Shown here one piece after another: positions 35,526 to 42,682 of a stretch of DNA of 64,000 bases. Under the pieces are notes generated by a model that was given only the letters and a program-made list of their open reading frames with translations, had not been told where the DNA came from and did no database searches. How positions within the stretch are numbered: position 1 is the stretch's first letter; each line of letters starts with the position of its first letter. Source of the stretch: Candidatus Binatia bacterium (GTDB taxonomy: Bacteria > Desulfobacterota > Binatia > HRBIN30); the NCBI GenBank assembly GCA_026004215.1, contig BPIR01000003.1:634822-698821 (forward strand), in the 5' to 3' direction. The position numbers and the translations under genes were made by a program.

Positions 35526-36453
35526 TCACAAAAGCCCCCTCTCGTTGCAACGCCGTCGCCACCCGTGTGCGGGGTGTTTCCCAACGTGGGTGTCCCGTAG
35601 CGCCCCCTGGGAGCGCCGGCATCCTTGCCGGCCCTGGGCAACCAGAAGGGTCGCCCCTACAAACGGCCGCGCCGGTACAGGCCGCGGGCAATCACAAGGC
35701 GTGCCGCAGCACTCGACGCAGAAACTCTGTAACGTCCCGAAATGACCCGGGGCACAGCCCTGCGTGCGCTCCCAGATGGGGGCGTACTGGTCTCCGTGAT
35801 TGACGCCCAAGACGTGCGTCAACTCGTCACCGAGCGCAAACATCGAGTGCATCTTATCCCCTCTCGTTACATAGAGGTCTCCGACTGAAAGATCGTTCCA
35901 GGGAGCCCAAGTCACCCAGGCGTAGTGGCTCGTTCTGCACGTACCCCCCACGCGTGCCATGTCCGCCGTTCCCTCCGTCGAACCGCAGTACCGCCAGCGC
36001 GTTCCGAATGTCTGGGTCGGGCCGATCTCGCCTGTCGCGATTCCTCCACACGTGCGTGTGGACGATCGTGACCTTCACACCTGCGTCCCGAAGCAGCACC
36101 CCATTGCTCAGCTCGAAGGCACCGGCGAGGTAGTTGATCAGCAACTGCACGTCGTCATCGAACCACCCGCGCCAGTTGGATTGCACATCGAGGGCGATGT
36201 CCACCTCGTAGGTCACCGCCGGTGCGCTCAGCGATTCGAAGCTCTCGGCCAGGTTCATCTGGTCGTGCTCGATGCTGCTGCTGCCGCCCCCTCCCGAACC
36301 GGGTGCGACTGGCCGTGCCGCTGCGGGGCCGGTTGGCTGCGGCGCGGGCTGAATGGGCCCGAGGTCTATGCGCATCGTCGCCCCGCCATCGATCACCCTG
36401 GCAGTGGCCGGCGCTGCAGTGGCGAGCATGAGTACGATCGCCACCAGCGACAC
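35526..36453 (-). pseudogene. Metalloprotease-like secreted protein, frameshifted copy (module 1)
   Basis: Paralogue of the product at 38135. It begins with a signal sequence (VSLVAIVLMLATAAPATA) and ARVIDGGATMRIDLG. It continues through WRGWFDDDVQLLINYLAG, in which positions match the other copy. The frame is broken at a run of six C on the plus strand (35944-35949). Deleting one base restores the alignment GHGTRGGTCRTSHYAWV with GGGTLGGRCATDAYGVA of the paralogue. Beyond it the zinc-site equivalent reads GDELTHVLGVNHG instead of HETTHLLGVAHG, so the first His is lost. It ends within repeat-derived sequence. Double damage makes an active protease unlikely. Confidence 0.7.
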
Positions 36454-37968
36454 ACGACGCCGGCGCCACGCCGCAAACAGCAGCACGGCAAGCCCGAGCC
36501 AGGGCAACCCAGAAGAAGAAGTTGCGCGGACGCGACACCCGTCGTCCCCGGCACCGCGCGGCGTGGGTGTGGGGGAGGGGGTGGCGCTACTCTGCGGCGT
36601 GAGACCGAGGTACACGAAACCCTGCGGCTCGACGATCCGCCCGAGTGGAAGTCGGCCAAGGATGCGATACTCTCCGACGAAATCGATACTCCCCTCCTCG
36701 GGAACTAGATCCCAGATGCTCAGCACGAACTCGTCAGGAACGGGGGATGCCTCGACGCTTGCAACAACCACCTGTGAACCCACGATCCGAGTATCCAGGG
36801 GCAATCCTTCTTGCCAGCTAGCTTGCCCTCTAAGGAGAGGAGAACCACCCGGAGGCGGGATTCGGTAACTTCTCAGCATAAACCCCCTCTCCGGCTCTAC
36901 CCAGATCGTGAGAAGCTGATGGTCATCTTGGGTTACCGCCACGAGGAATTCCCCCGCTACCATAAACATGTCGAAATCAACTTGCTGGGCACTCTGCAGG
37001 TCCACTCGGATCACTTTTCCGCTGGGGAAAAAACTTGCGTACGCCGAGGCTGAGTTGGCGAGAGCTCCACGCAAGTCTCCAAACCGCGGCTGGATGTCCA
37101 CCAGGTGGCGCCCTAAACCACCGAGATGGGTAATCACCAAATTGTCGCTCTCATCCGTCCATACAACTACCTGTCGTGAAGCCACATAACTCCAACGTAA
37201 GCTCAACCCGCCCGCGATTTCGTCCTCTGCCACCACCGCAGCAGAGTCAATCATGGTCACGAACATCCGCGTAAGTAAGGGCAGCCGTAAGGGCTCCCCG
37301 CTGGCCGCGACGAAACGCGCCCCGTCAGCCAGAATCTCCCTGACCACGCGCCCGGAAACTTCGATCGTCCGCGCAGCCCTGGAAGCCGTTCCCAGGTCGA
37401 ACACGTACACCCGCCCGCGCTCGGGCCCCTCACCGCCCGCTGCCAGCCAACGATCGTCCTCCGTGACCGCCAGCACCGATGCACAACACGGAACCCGCAG
37501 GCGCTCGCGCTCCCGGGCCGAGCGCCAATCGATGCGCGCGATCTCGCTTCCGCCCACCTCCGCATCCTCGCCAACAAGCACGTACGCGTGCGCCCCATTG
37601 GCCACCACCGCCAGCGCTTTCTGCACGCCGTCGCCCACGCGAACCCTTTGGCTCTCGCCGCGGTCGAGGTGGGTGATGATGACATCCTCGCCTAGCAGGG
37701 AAAGCACCACCTGAGCCCTCAGCCGGGCAGGCACCGAAGCCATCACGGCGAAAATCGCGCCGGCGAGCAGGGTCACAGGAAGAGCGCGTCGCGCGAGATC
37801 TTTCCGCACCGCACCTGCGCCGTCGGCCCGCCCTGGCTTTCGTGCCACCGCTGGCGTGCGCGAGCGGAACTCACCGTGACAGCCCCGGACCGAGGATGGA
37901 CAGATATTCACCTGTTGTCGCGCGATGCGCGGTACCTTTCTCGCCCGTGTGCCCTGCCGCTGATCCAT
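35854..37968 (-). CDS. Propeller-like exported protein with MYXO-CTERM-like tail, read through into module-1 protease remnant
   Basis: A 704-residue frame with a strong start: AGGAGGCGCC before ATG 37968. Residues 70-480 consist of repeating beta units without a named motif (DLGTASRAARTIEVSG; QLLTIWVEPERGFMLRSYRI), resembling a WD-like propeller. A Thr/Pro linker (SPTPTPRG) leads to GDDGCRVRATSSSGLPWLG, a hydrophobic helix and WRRRR: a tripartite sorting-signal look. The expected stop after RRRR is absent. The frame runs on into what should be a second protein, starting with its own signal sequence at 36453 (described separately). The first protein is therefore probably residues 1-505. The N-terminal 60 residues are basic and not a usual signal; GTG 37809 would give one. 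Confidence 0.6.
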   Translation of the reverse strand: MDQRQGTRARKVPRIARQQVNICPSSVRGCHGEFRSRTPAVARKPGRADGAGAVRKDLARRALPVTLLAGAIFAVMASVPARLRAQVVLSLLGEDVIITHLDRGESQRVRVGDGVQKALAVVANGAHAYVLVGEDAEVGGSEIARIDWRSARERERLRVPCCASVLAVTEDDRWLAAGGEGPERGRVYVFDLGTASRAARTIEVSGRVVREILADGARFVAASGEPLRLPLLTRMFVTMIDSAAVVAEDEIAGGLSLRWSYVASRQVVVWTDESDNLVITHLGGLGRHLVDIQPRFGDLRGALANSASAYASFFPSGKVIRVDLQSAQQVDFDMFMVAGEFLVAVTQDDHQLLTIWVEPERGFMLRSYRIPPPGGSPLLRGQASWQEGLPLDTRIVGSQVVVASVEASPVPDEFVLSIWDLVPEEGSIDFVGEYRILGRLPLGRIVEPQGFVYLGLTPQSSATPSPTPTPRGAGDDGCRVRATSSSGLPWLGLAVLLFAAWRRRRVSLVAIVLMLATAAPATARVIDGGATMRIDLGPIQPAPQPTGPAAARPVAPGSGGGGSSSIEHDQMNLAESFESLSAPAVTYEVDIALDVQSNWRGWFDDDVQLLINYLAGAFELSNGVLLRDAGVKVTIVHTHVWRNRDRRDRPDPDIRNALAVLRFDGGNGGHGTRGGYVQNEPLRLGDLGSLERSFSRRPLCNERG

Positions 37969-37979
37969 GGCGCCTCCTC

Positions 37980-38021
37980 GCTCTCGCCCCGCTCCGTTGG
38001 TTCGGTGTTGCGGACGAGAGC
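37980..38021 (-). promoter_or_regulatory. Leader stem-loop before ribosome site (copy 1)
   Basis: In gene orientation GCTCTCGTCC (38021-38012) pairs with GGGCGAGAGC (37989-37980), ten pairs with one G-U, and a 22-nt loop. GAGGAGG follows directly and then the ATG. The same stem with a different loop occurs at 40590-40630, so the stem is conserved where the loop is not. Confidence 0.5.
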
Positions 38022-38030
38022 ATTGGTCCT

Positions 38031-38059
38031 TTTACCCCCCGCCGCCGATCAAAGGTCAA
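38031..38059 (-). promoter_or_regulatory. Possible sigma-70-like promoter (copy 1)
   Basis: In gene orientation TTGACC and GGTAAA, 17 bp apart. The -35 box is good, the -10 box weak. The identical arrangement is at 40640-40668 before the second module. Confidence 0.35.
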
Positions 38060-38134
38060 GATACGAAACGTAGGGGCAGGCCGCGTGCCTGCCCGTGATG
38101 CCGGTGCGACCGCGGGCGACCACAAGGGTCGCCC

Positions 38135-39472
38135 CTACAAATGGTCGCACCAGTTCAGCACCACGCCATCCGAGTCTTGCTGGCGGAGGTTGCTGACCTG
38201 GGGGCAGTTGTCGCAGGGATCGCCGAGACCGTCGCCGTCGGTGTCAGGTATGCCCGCGCTACTGCAATCTGGAATTTCCTCCCCCACCTGTGTGCACCCG
38301 GGCGGCGAATTCACCAATTGCGTGCGGATGCGCCGCGCCTCGCGCGGGTGCAAGCGCAGGCTCTCCCAAAATGGGCGGGGGCCGCATTGTTCGCAGCTCC
38401 CGGGGCAGCACACGGGGCAGAAGCTTTGCAGTGTGCCTTGGTGGGTCGGCGGACACTCCGGGGCGCAGAAAGCGTCCTGGCGGCACGGAGGCGAGCAGCA
38501 GCCGGGATCCCAATTCGGCCAATCTTGGTCGCAGTCGTAAATGGGCTCGCCGCTCCAGTCGCATATCGCGTTGCCGTGGGCCACCCCGAGCAAATGCGTG
38601 GTCTCGTGGGCAATCGTGTGTAACTGATGCATCGGGTCAGGCCCATCCAGGTACCACGGCGAACCTGGGCTCGCACGGGTGAAGTCGTCGATGGGTGCGA
38701 CCAGTGCAACCCCGTAGGCGTCGGTGGCGCAGCGCCCTCCCAATGTCCCTCCACCCATTCCACCCGCGTACACGATGCCGAGAACACCGTCGCGCTTCAC
38801 GCAACTTCCTCCATCGGTCCGCGCAAAGCAAGGCCAAAGCGTGTTCCACGTATGTACCAAGCGTGTAAGGTAGTCGGCATCAGGGAGCAGCGGCTCTTCG
38901 ATGTCCCACACTTGCACGTGGGTAATTTTCACGCGGACCCCTGCGTCCCTCATCAAAATCGCGTTGACCGCTTCGAAGGTGCCAGCGAGGTAGTTGATGA
39001 GCCGCTGCAGATCACTATCGAACCAGCTTTTCCACTCAGGGAAAACATCCAGAGCGAGTTCGAACTCCAGGAGGTGCGGCGGCACGGTGGTGGTTTGGTC
39101 GAATACGACCAGGTTGCAGAGCCGAATATAGTCGTCGCCCCCGATCACGCATTCCTGGGGGCATCCTGGGTGAGGCGTGATGCTCGGCGTAGCTGTCGGG
39201 CAGTGCTGCGAGCCGAGGGGAGGAAACACCTCGCACCCGAGGTCTGGCAGTGGGCCAGTCACGCTACCAGCTCGTGTGGGGGGGGGGCAGCCGGGCCGTT
39301 TGGCCGTGGCAGCGGGAAAACACCCCCGTAATCCACCCGCAAGGTTGCATCGGGAGCGAACACACGAGCGCTGGAGTTGGTCGCCACTAGCATGGCGCAA
39401 AGGCAACCCAAGGCTACCACACCCCTGAGCCACAAGGCTGCGTGCCAATCCCCCGAAAACCGATTGCCCCAC
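38135..39472 (-). CDS. Metalloprotease-like secreted protein with HExxH site and TSP3 repeat (module 2)
   Basis: 445 residues from GTG 39472, which has AAAGGAG seven bases upstream. It carries HTIAHETTHLLGVAHG, an HExxHxxGxxH zinc site of the metzincin type, preceded by LALDVFPEWKSWFDSDLQRL. Many cysteines and a C-terminal thrombospondin type-3 calcium repeat (DTDGDGLGDPCDNCP) follow. The last residues come from a repeat element. The N-terminal 65 residues lack a signal peptide. A different frame between the start and a ten-base G run (39278-39287, plus strand) encodes one, with sequence like the module-1 copy (SSARVFAPDATLRVDYGG). The ancestral product was therefore exported, and the present frame has been shifted twice. 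Confidence 0.72.
   Translation of the reverse strand: MGQSVFGGLARSLVAQGCGSLGLPLRHASGDQLQRSCVRSRCNLAGGLRGCFPAATAKRPGCPPPTRAGSVTGPLPDLGCEVFPPLGSQHCPTATPSITPHPGCPQECVIGGDDYIRLCNLVVFDQTTTVPPHLLEFELALDVFPEWKSWFDSDLQRLINYLAGTFEAVNAILMRDAGVRVKITHVQVWDIEEPLLPDADYLTRLVHTWNTLWPCFARTDGGSCVKRDGVLGIVYAGGMGGGTLGGRCATDAYGVALVAPIDDFTRASPGSPWYLDGPDPMHQLHTIAHETTHLLGVAHGNAICDWSGEPIYDCDQDWPNWDPGCCSPPCRQDAFCAPECPPTHQGTLQSFCPVCCPGSCEQCGPRPFWESLRLHPREARRIRTQLVNSPPGCTQVGEEIPDCSSAGIPDTDGDGLGDPCDNCPQVSNLRQQDSDGVVLNWCDHL
39278..39287. repeat. G10 homopolymer inside the module-2 protease gene
   Basis: Ten consecutive G on the plus strand (ten C in the gene). Upstream of it the homologous reading is one frame, downstream another; 8 or 11 C would join them. 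This is the longest homopolymer I noticed in the window. Confidence 0.9.
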
Positions 39473-39554
39473 AGGTGAACTCCTTTGTGGAGGCGATGTC
39501 CGACATTAGTGCGGTACCTTGCATAGCACCACCCTCCCTGGAGAGGTGTGTGGC

Positions 39555-40469
39555 CTAATCCCTGACGGGGTCGCGGCATTGCCCGAAGGCCTGGATCCAT
39601 CCCAGGCCGCGGATGAACAAATAGCGCAGATCACCGCGGATGATGCGCTCCACTCTCGGCCACCGGTGCGCGGGCGCTTCGTCGGTCGGCCGAACCAGAG
39701 TGATCACGAAAGCTCTTCCATCTTCCCTTCTCCAGCTACGCTCGTCCGGTGGTTCGGAGACGATCAGCAGCGTTTGGCCCACGAAAAGCATGTGACACAC
39801 CGTTCCCTGCACCCCGAAGCCACTATCCCACTCGAACTCCGGTATGCGATAGACGTCGATGTCGGACGGGAAATTGCAACTCAGGCTGGGGCAATCCTGC
39901 CAAGCAACCACCAACCACCGCTCGTCCGGGCTGGCCACCATGGCCTTGGTCTGTATGGGCGACCGCTGGCGCTTGACTACCGCTCCCGTGTTGGGGTCCA
40001 CCTGCAGGATTTCACTGAAAGTGGAACAGTTGTCTCTGTAGATAAAGTCGCGGGTGAGCGTGGGAAAACAAGGGAAAAGACCGGTGGCAAAACGGCTCGT
40101 GCCGGTTGCGAGGTCGGTGATCACGGACTTGCCTGCGTCCGGCCCATCTTTGATGATGTTCATTACGGGCGGCGCCTCCAGGGGGTCCCAAAAGCCAGGC
40201 GTGGGGGTCTGTGTCGGTGTATCCGTCGCCCGGCGGGTGCGCGTGGGAGTGCCGGTGGGCGACGCCGGAGCTAGCGTTGCTGCGGTGGGAGTCGGTGTGG
40301 CTGCGGGCGTAGTGGGCGTGAACGTGGCGCTAGCGCTGGGCAACGAGGTGGCCCTAGCAGTCGTCGTGGGCGATGGCTGTGTTGCCTGTGCAGGCAACCC
40401 ACCACTGCCTCCACAAGCAGCTACGGTGAGCCACGCAAAAACCGACAAGACCTTCAGGGGTGTTGGCAT
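39555..40469 (-). CDS. Exported lipoprotein with Thr/Pro linker and propeller-like domain (module 2)
   Basis: 304 residues from ATG 40469, which gives a lipoprotein signal (PTPLKVLSVFAWLTVAACGG). A 70-residue Thr/Pro/Ala linker (TPTRTRRATDTPTQTPTPG) follows, then about 200 residues of beta-type sequence (SVITDLATGTSRFATG, EILQVDPNTGAVVKRQRSP, MVASPDERWLVVAWQDC) like a partial propeller. Position and character match the first gene of module 1. A longer frame starts at ATG 40577 right after the shared leader's ribosome site. It would put the lipobox 55 residues in, so either the leader's ATG is unused or the signal is not cleaved as a lipoprotein. Confidence 0.72.
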   Translation of the reverse strand: MPTPLKVLSVFAWLTVAACGGSGGLPAQATQPSPTTTARATSLPSASATFTPTTPAATPTPTAATLAPASPTGTPTRTRRATDTPTQTPTPGFWDPLEAPPVMNIIKDGPDAGKSVITDLATGTSRFATGLFPCFPTLTRDFIYRDNCSTFSEILQVDPNTGAVVKRQRSPIQTKAMVASPDERWLVVAWQDCPSLSCNFPSDIDVYRIPEFEWDSGFGVQGTVCHMLFVGQTLLIVSEPPDERSWRREDGRAFVITLVRPTDEAPAHRWPRVERIIRGDLRYLFIRGLGWIQAFGQCRDPVRD

Positions 40470-40577
40470 GCAGCCTCGGTACACGTGGTGACAGAAATTC
40501 GAGCCGAACCCGTTCACGCTCCGCGCTGGCGGCGCGGCAAGCGGTTTTTCCGCAGGAGCATCTTGCCGTAGCTCCAT

Positions 40578-40752
40578 GGGCGCCTCCTCGCTCTCGCCCC
40601 GTAAGTTGGTTCGGTGTTGCGGACGAGAGCATTGGTCCTTTTACCCCCCGCCGCCGATCAAAGGTCAAGATACGAACCGTAGGGGCAGGCCTTGTGCCTG
40701 CCCGTGGTACCGGTGCAACCACGGGCGACCACAAGGGTTGCCCCTACACACG
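40578..40752. repeat. Shared leader element, copy 2
   Basis: Near-identical to 37969-38150, including the GAGGAGGCGCC ribosome site, the stem arms at 40590-40599 and 40621-40630, the TTGACC/GGTAAA pair (40640-40668) and the first palindrome (40679-40705). Confidence 0.75.
40590..40630 (-). promoter_or_regulatory. Leader stem-loop before ribosome site (copy 2)
   Basis: Same ten-pair stem as copy 1 (GCTCTCGTCC with GGGCGAGAGC) with a 21-nt loop whose distal part differs (AACTTAC instead of AACGGAGC). The ribosome site and ATG follow. Confidence 0.5.
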
Positions 40753-40922
40753 GCCGCGCTGGTGCACACCGCGGGCAACCACAAGGGTTGCCCCTACCAA
40801 TGGCCGCGCTGGTGCACACCGCGGGCAACCACAAGGGTTGCCCCTACAAATGGCCGCGGCGGTGCCCGTGGACACCAGCGTTGTGGTCGCCGGTAAGGGC
40901 GACGCAGGCGTTACCCCTACAT
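40679..40922. repeat. Tandem array of GTAGGGGC palindromes, 50-bp period
   Basis: After the leader come four to five palindromes of the form GGGCAACCACAAGGGTTGCCCCTAC. Two successive copies, at about 40752-40801 and 40802-40850, are exact 50-bp direct repeats apart from one or two bases (spacer GGCCGCGCTGGTGCACACCG). The gene-free stretch 40578-40916 consists almost wholly of leader plus array. Confidence 0.85.
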
Positions 40923-41387
40923 GTCTTTCCAGCCTGCCGGCGGCGGAAAGGAGGTGTCGCCTTTTCGGGCGGCGTAGGCCTCGAGCACGAAACCGCTCGC
41001 GCCCGTTTGGCCAGCGTACACGGTGTACACATCCCAGCGCACGATTTCTGTGCCGCCGGGAGGAAGGCGAACCTCGAGAAACTTGTAAAACCGGTCGAGT
41101 TCGCGCGCGTCCGGCGCGGCAGACGCCAGCAGTCGCAGAACCAAACGGATGCCGGCTACCGGCTCGTCGCCGTCGTTGCGGACCACTGCTCGTAAAGCGA
41201 TTCTGCGGCCGTCGCTGGTTTGGTCGGTAGCGACGACGGCCAGCCGCGCGGGATCTGCCTCGCCCGCACGGGGCGTAACCGCTACGAAGCGGCGAACCCC
41301 AGGGAATTGGCGGCTCGGCGCCATGCACAAGAGGGCGAAGCCACAGGCGAGAAATTCCAGTCGAACATTAGATCGCACGCGGGCCAT
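40917..41387 (-). CDS. Exported hypothetical protein
   Basis: 156 residues from ATG 41387. A hydrophobic segment (LEFLACGFALLCMAPS) follows a basic start (ARVRSNVR), so it is probably exported. The mature part is a single beta-rich domain with an Ig-like pattern: RIALRAVVRNDGDEPVAGIRL, LEVRLPPGGTEIVRWDVYT. It resembles small FxLYD-type or CARDB-like domains that bind other surface proteins; no catalytic motif. Its first bases lie about 50 bp after the stop of the dockerin-like protein gene upstream, so they could share a transcript. The repeat array begins at its 3' end. Confidence 0.65.
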   Translation of the reverse strand: MARVRSNVRLEFLACGFALLCMAPSRQFPGVRRFVAVTPRAGEADPARLAVVATDQTSDGRRIALRAVVRNDGDEPVAGIRLVLRLLASAAPDARELDRFYKFLEVRLPPGGTEIVRWDVYTVYAGQTGASGFVLEAYAARKGDTSFPPPAGWKDM

Positions 41388-41435
41388 CGGATACCTCCCG
41401 GGCACTGCTCTCGAGGAAGTTGACAACCGCAAGGA

Positions 41436-42587
41436 TCACCGCCGGGCCTCTCCTCCCACGAGCTCGGGCACCGGTGTAAAGGTCAGGCGCAGCCTCAGGG
41501 ACTCGGTCGCAGTTTGCAACTGACCATCTTTGAGCGTGACCGACAGGTTGGCTTCGGCATCTTGCATGTCGAAGAACGGCGCCGGCGGGCGGATTTCGAA
41601 CGGCACTGGACCGGACTCGACCAGGTCCGGCCCGACTGGACGGAAACGGACGCGATAGCGGTCTTCCACCATGGGCTGGCGCGTAGCCGTGTCCATGCGC
41701 GCACGGACTTCGATACGGTCATCGAGGCTGAGGCAGCGCGCTCGAAATTTAAAGCGCACCTCGGCCGCGGCTTGCGCATTGTTGCGCACATACTTGAGGT
41801 CGCAGTCGTGCAGCGCGCGAAAGCCTCCGTCAATGTCTTCGCTGATCCATACCGCGCGTCCGGCAGGGCACGGCAGGTCGGGGGCGGGCAAGGGCGTGGG
41901 AGCGGGGCCCGCGCAGCATGGTGCGTCGAGAGCCACGAGGGTGCGCAAGCAACCCACAGCCGGGTCGCAATCGGGTTGCGAGCAGTTGTCGAGTGTGTTG
42001 ACCGACACGACGACGCGGGACCACGCGACACCGGTCGGTTGGCCGTCATCCCGGCATTCTACGGTGATCTCGTACTGGCCGGCGTCTGCGGCGCCCGGGG
42101 TCCAGAGAATAGTGGCAGTTTCCGCCGCAAACGTGGCGCCATCCGGCAGGCCTGTGGCCTGGCAGCGTACGTTGTCGCCGTCGGGGTCGCGGTTAGCCAG
42201 CGCCAACGCGATGGGTTGGCCCGCATACGTGCGGTACCACACCGCGGGAGGAAGCTCCGGAGGCCGATTCGGCAGGGGTGTGGGCGTGGGGCTGCCGGAA
42301 GGTGTCGGCGTGGGTGACCAGGTCGGTTCGATCGGACAGCCCGTCAACAGAAGCCCCACCGCCGCCACGATTTCGTCGACACTGACACCACCGTCACCGT
42401 CGCGATCGAAAGGCTGGCAAGTCTCCAGTGATGCATTGCCGAGCGCGATGTTGACGCCGCGCAAAATTTCGTCCACCGTCACCTCGCCGTCGCGGTTGCA
42501 GTCGCCGAGGCAGCCTGTTGCCGCGGAACTTGGCGCCGCGAGCCCGAGAATGCCGGCACAAACAACCACCGTGAGCCACCGCTTCAT
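41436..42587 (-). CDS. Secreted protein with dockerin-like repeats and Ig-like domain
   Basis: 383 residues. The signal peptide is residues 1-22 (VVVCAGILGLAAPSSA). Two EF-hand-like units follow at once: GDCNRDGEVTVDEILRGV and CQPFDRDGDGGVSVDEIV, each with DxNxDG or DxDxDG loops, an arrangement like type I dockerins. A Ser/Thr/Pro linker (SPTPTPSGSPTPTP) leads to a cadherin/He_PIG-like domain (QPIALALANRDPDGDNV; YEITVECRDDGQP) and a Cys-rich C-terminal part without known domain (CCAGPAPTPLPAPDLPC). The start at 42587 was set by the signal peptide; a longer frame upstream is not credible. No cohesin gene is in the window, so the repeats may act simply as calcium-binding ends. Confidence 0.85.
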   Translation of the reverse strand: MKRWLTVVVCAGILGLAAPSSAATGCLGDCNRDGEVTVDEILRGVNIALGNASLETCQPFDRDGDGGVSVDEIVAAVGLLLTGCPIEPTWSPTPTPSGSPTPTPLPNRPPELPPAVWYRTYAGQPIALALANRDPDGDNVRCQATGLPDGATFAAETATILWTPGAADAGQYEITVECRDDGQPTGVAWSRVVVSVNTLDNCSQPDCDPAVGCLRTLVALDAPCCAGPAPTPLPAPDLPCPAGRAVWISEDIDGGFRALHDCDLKYVRNNAQAAAEVRFKFRARCLSLDDRIEVRARMDTATRQPMVEDRYRVRFRPVGPDLVESGPVPFEIRPPAPFFDMQDAEANLSVTLKDGQLQTATESLRLRLTFTPVPELVGGEARR

Positions 42588-42682
42588 CGGCCTCAGCATA
42601 CCGAGCCGGCTCGAAGTGTGCGATAGGGATGCGCGCTGCGGTCCTTTGATCGCGCGGCAAAGCATGCGATGAGCGCGGACCG

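Larger units (their letters stand above)
37969..38150. repeat. Shared leader element, copy 1, plus repeat array
   Basis: About 180 bp that recurs at 40578-40752 with few differences. The part next to the gene (37969-38070) holds the ribosome site, a stem and a possible promoter. The distal part is two GTAGGGGC-type palindromes (38071-38096 and about 38112-38138). It ends inside the 3' end of the next minus-strand gene, whose last codons it supplies. Confidence 0.75.

Noticed and set aside
40679..40922. CRISPR array
   Set aside because: The repeats are palindromic with repeated, not unique, spacers and no cas genes.
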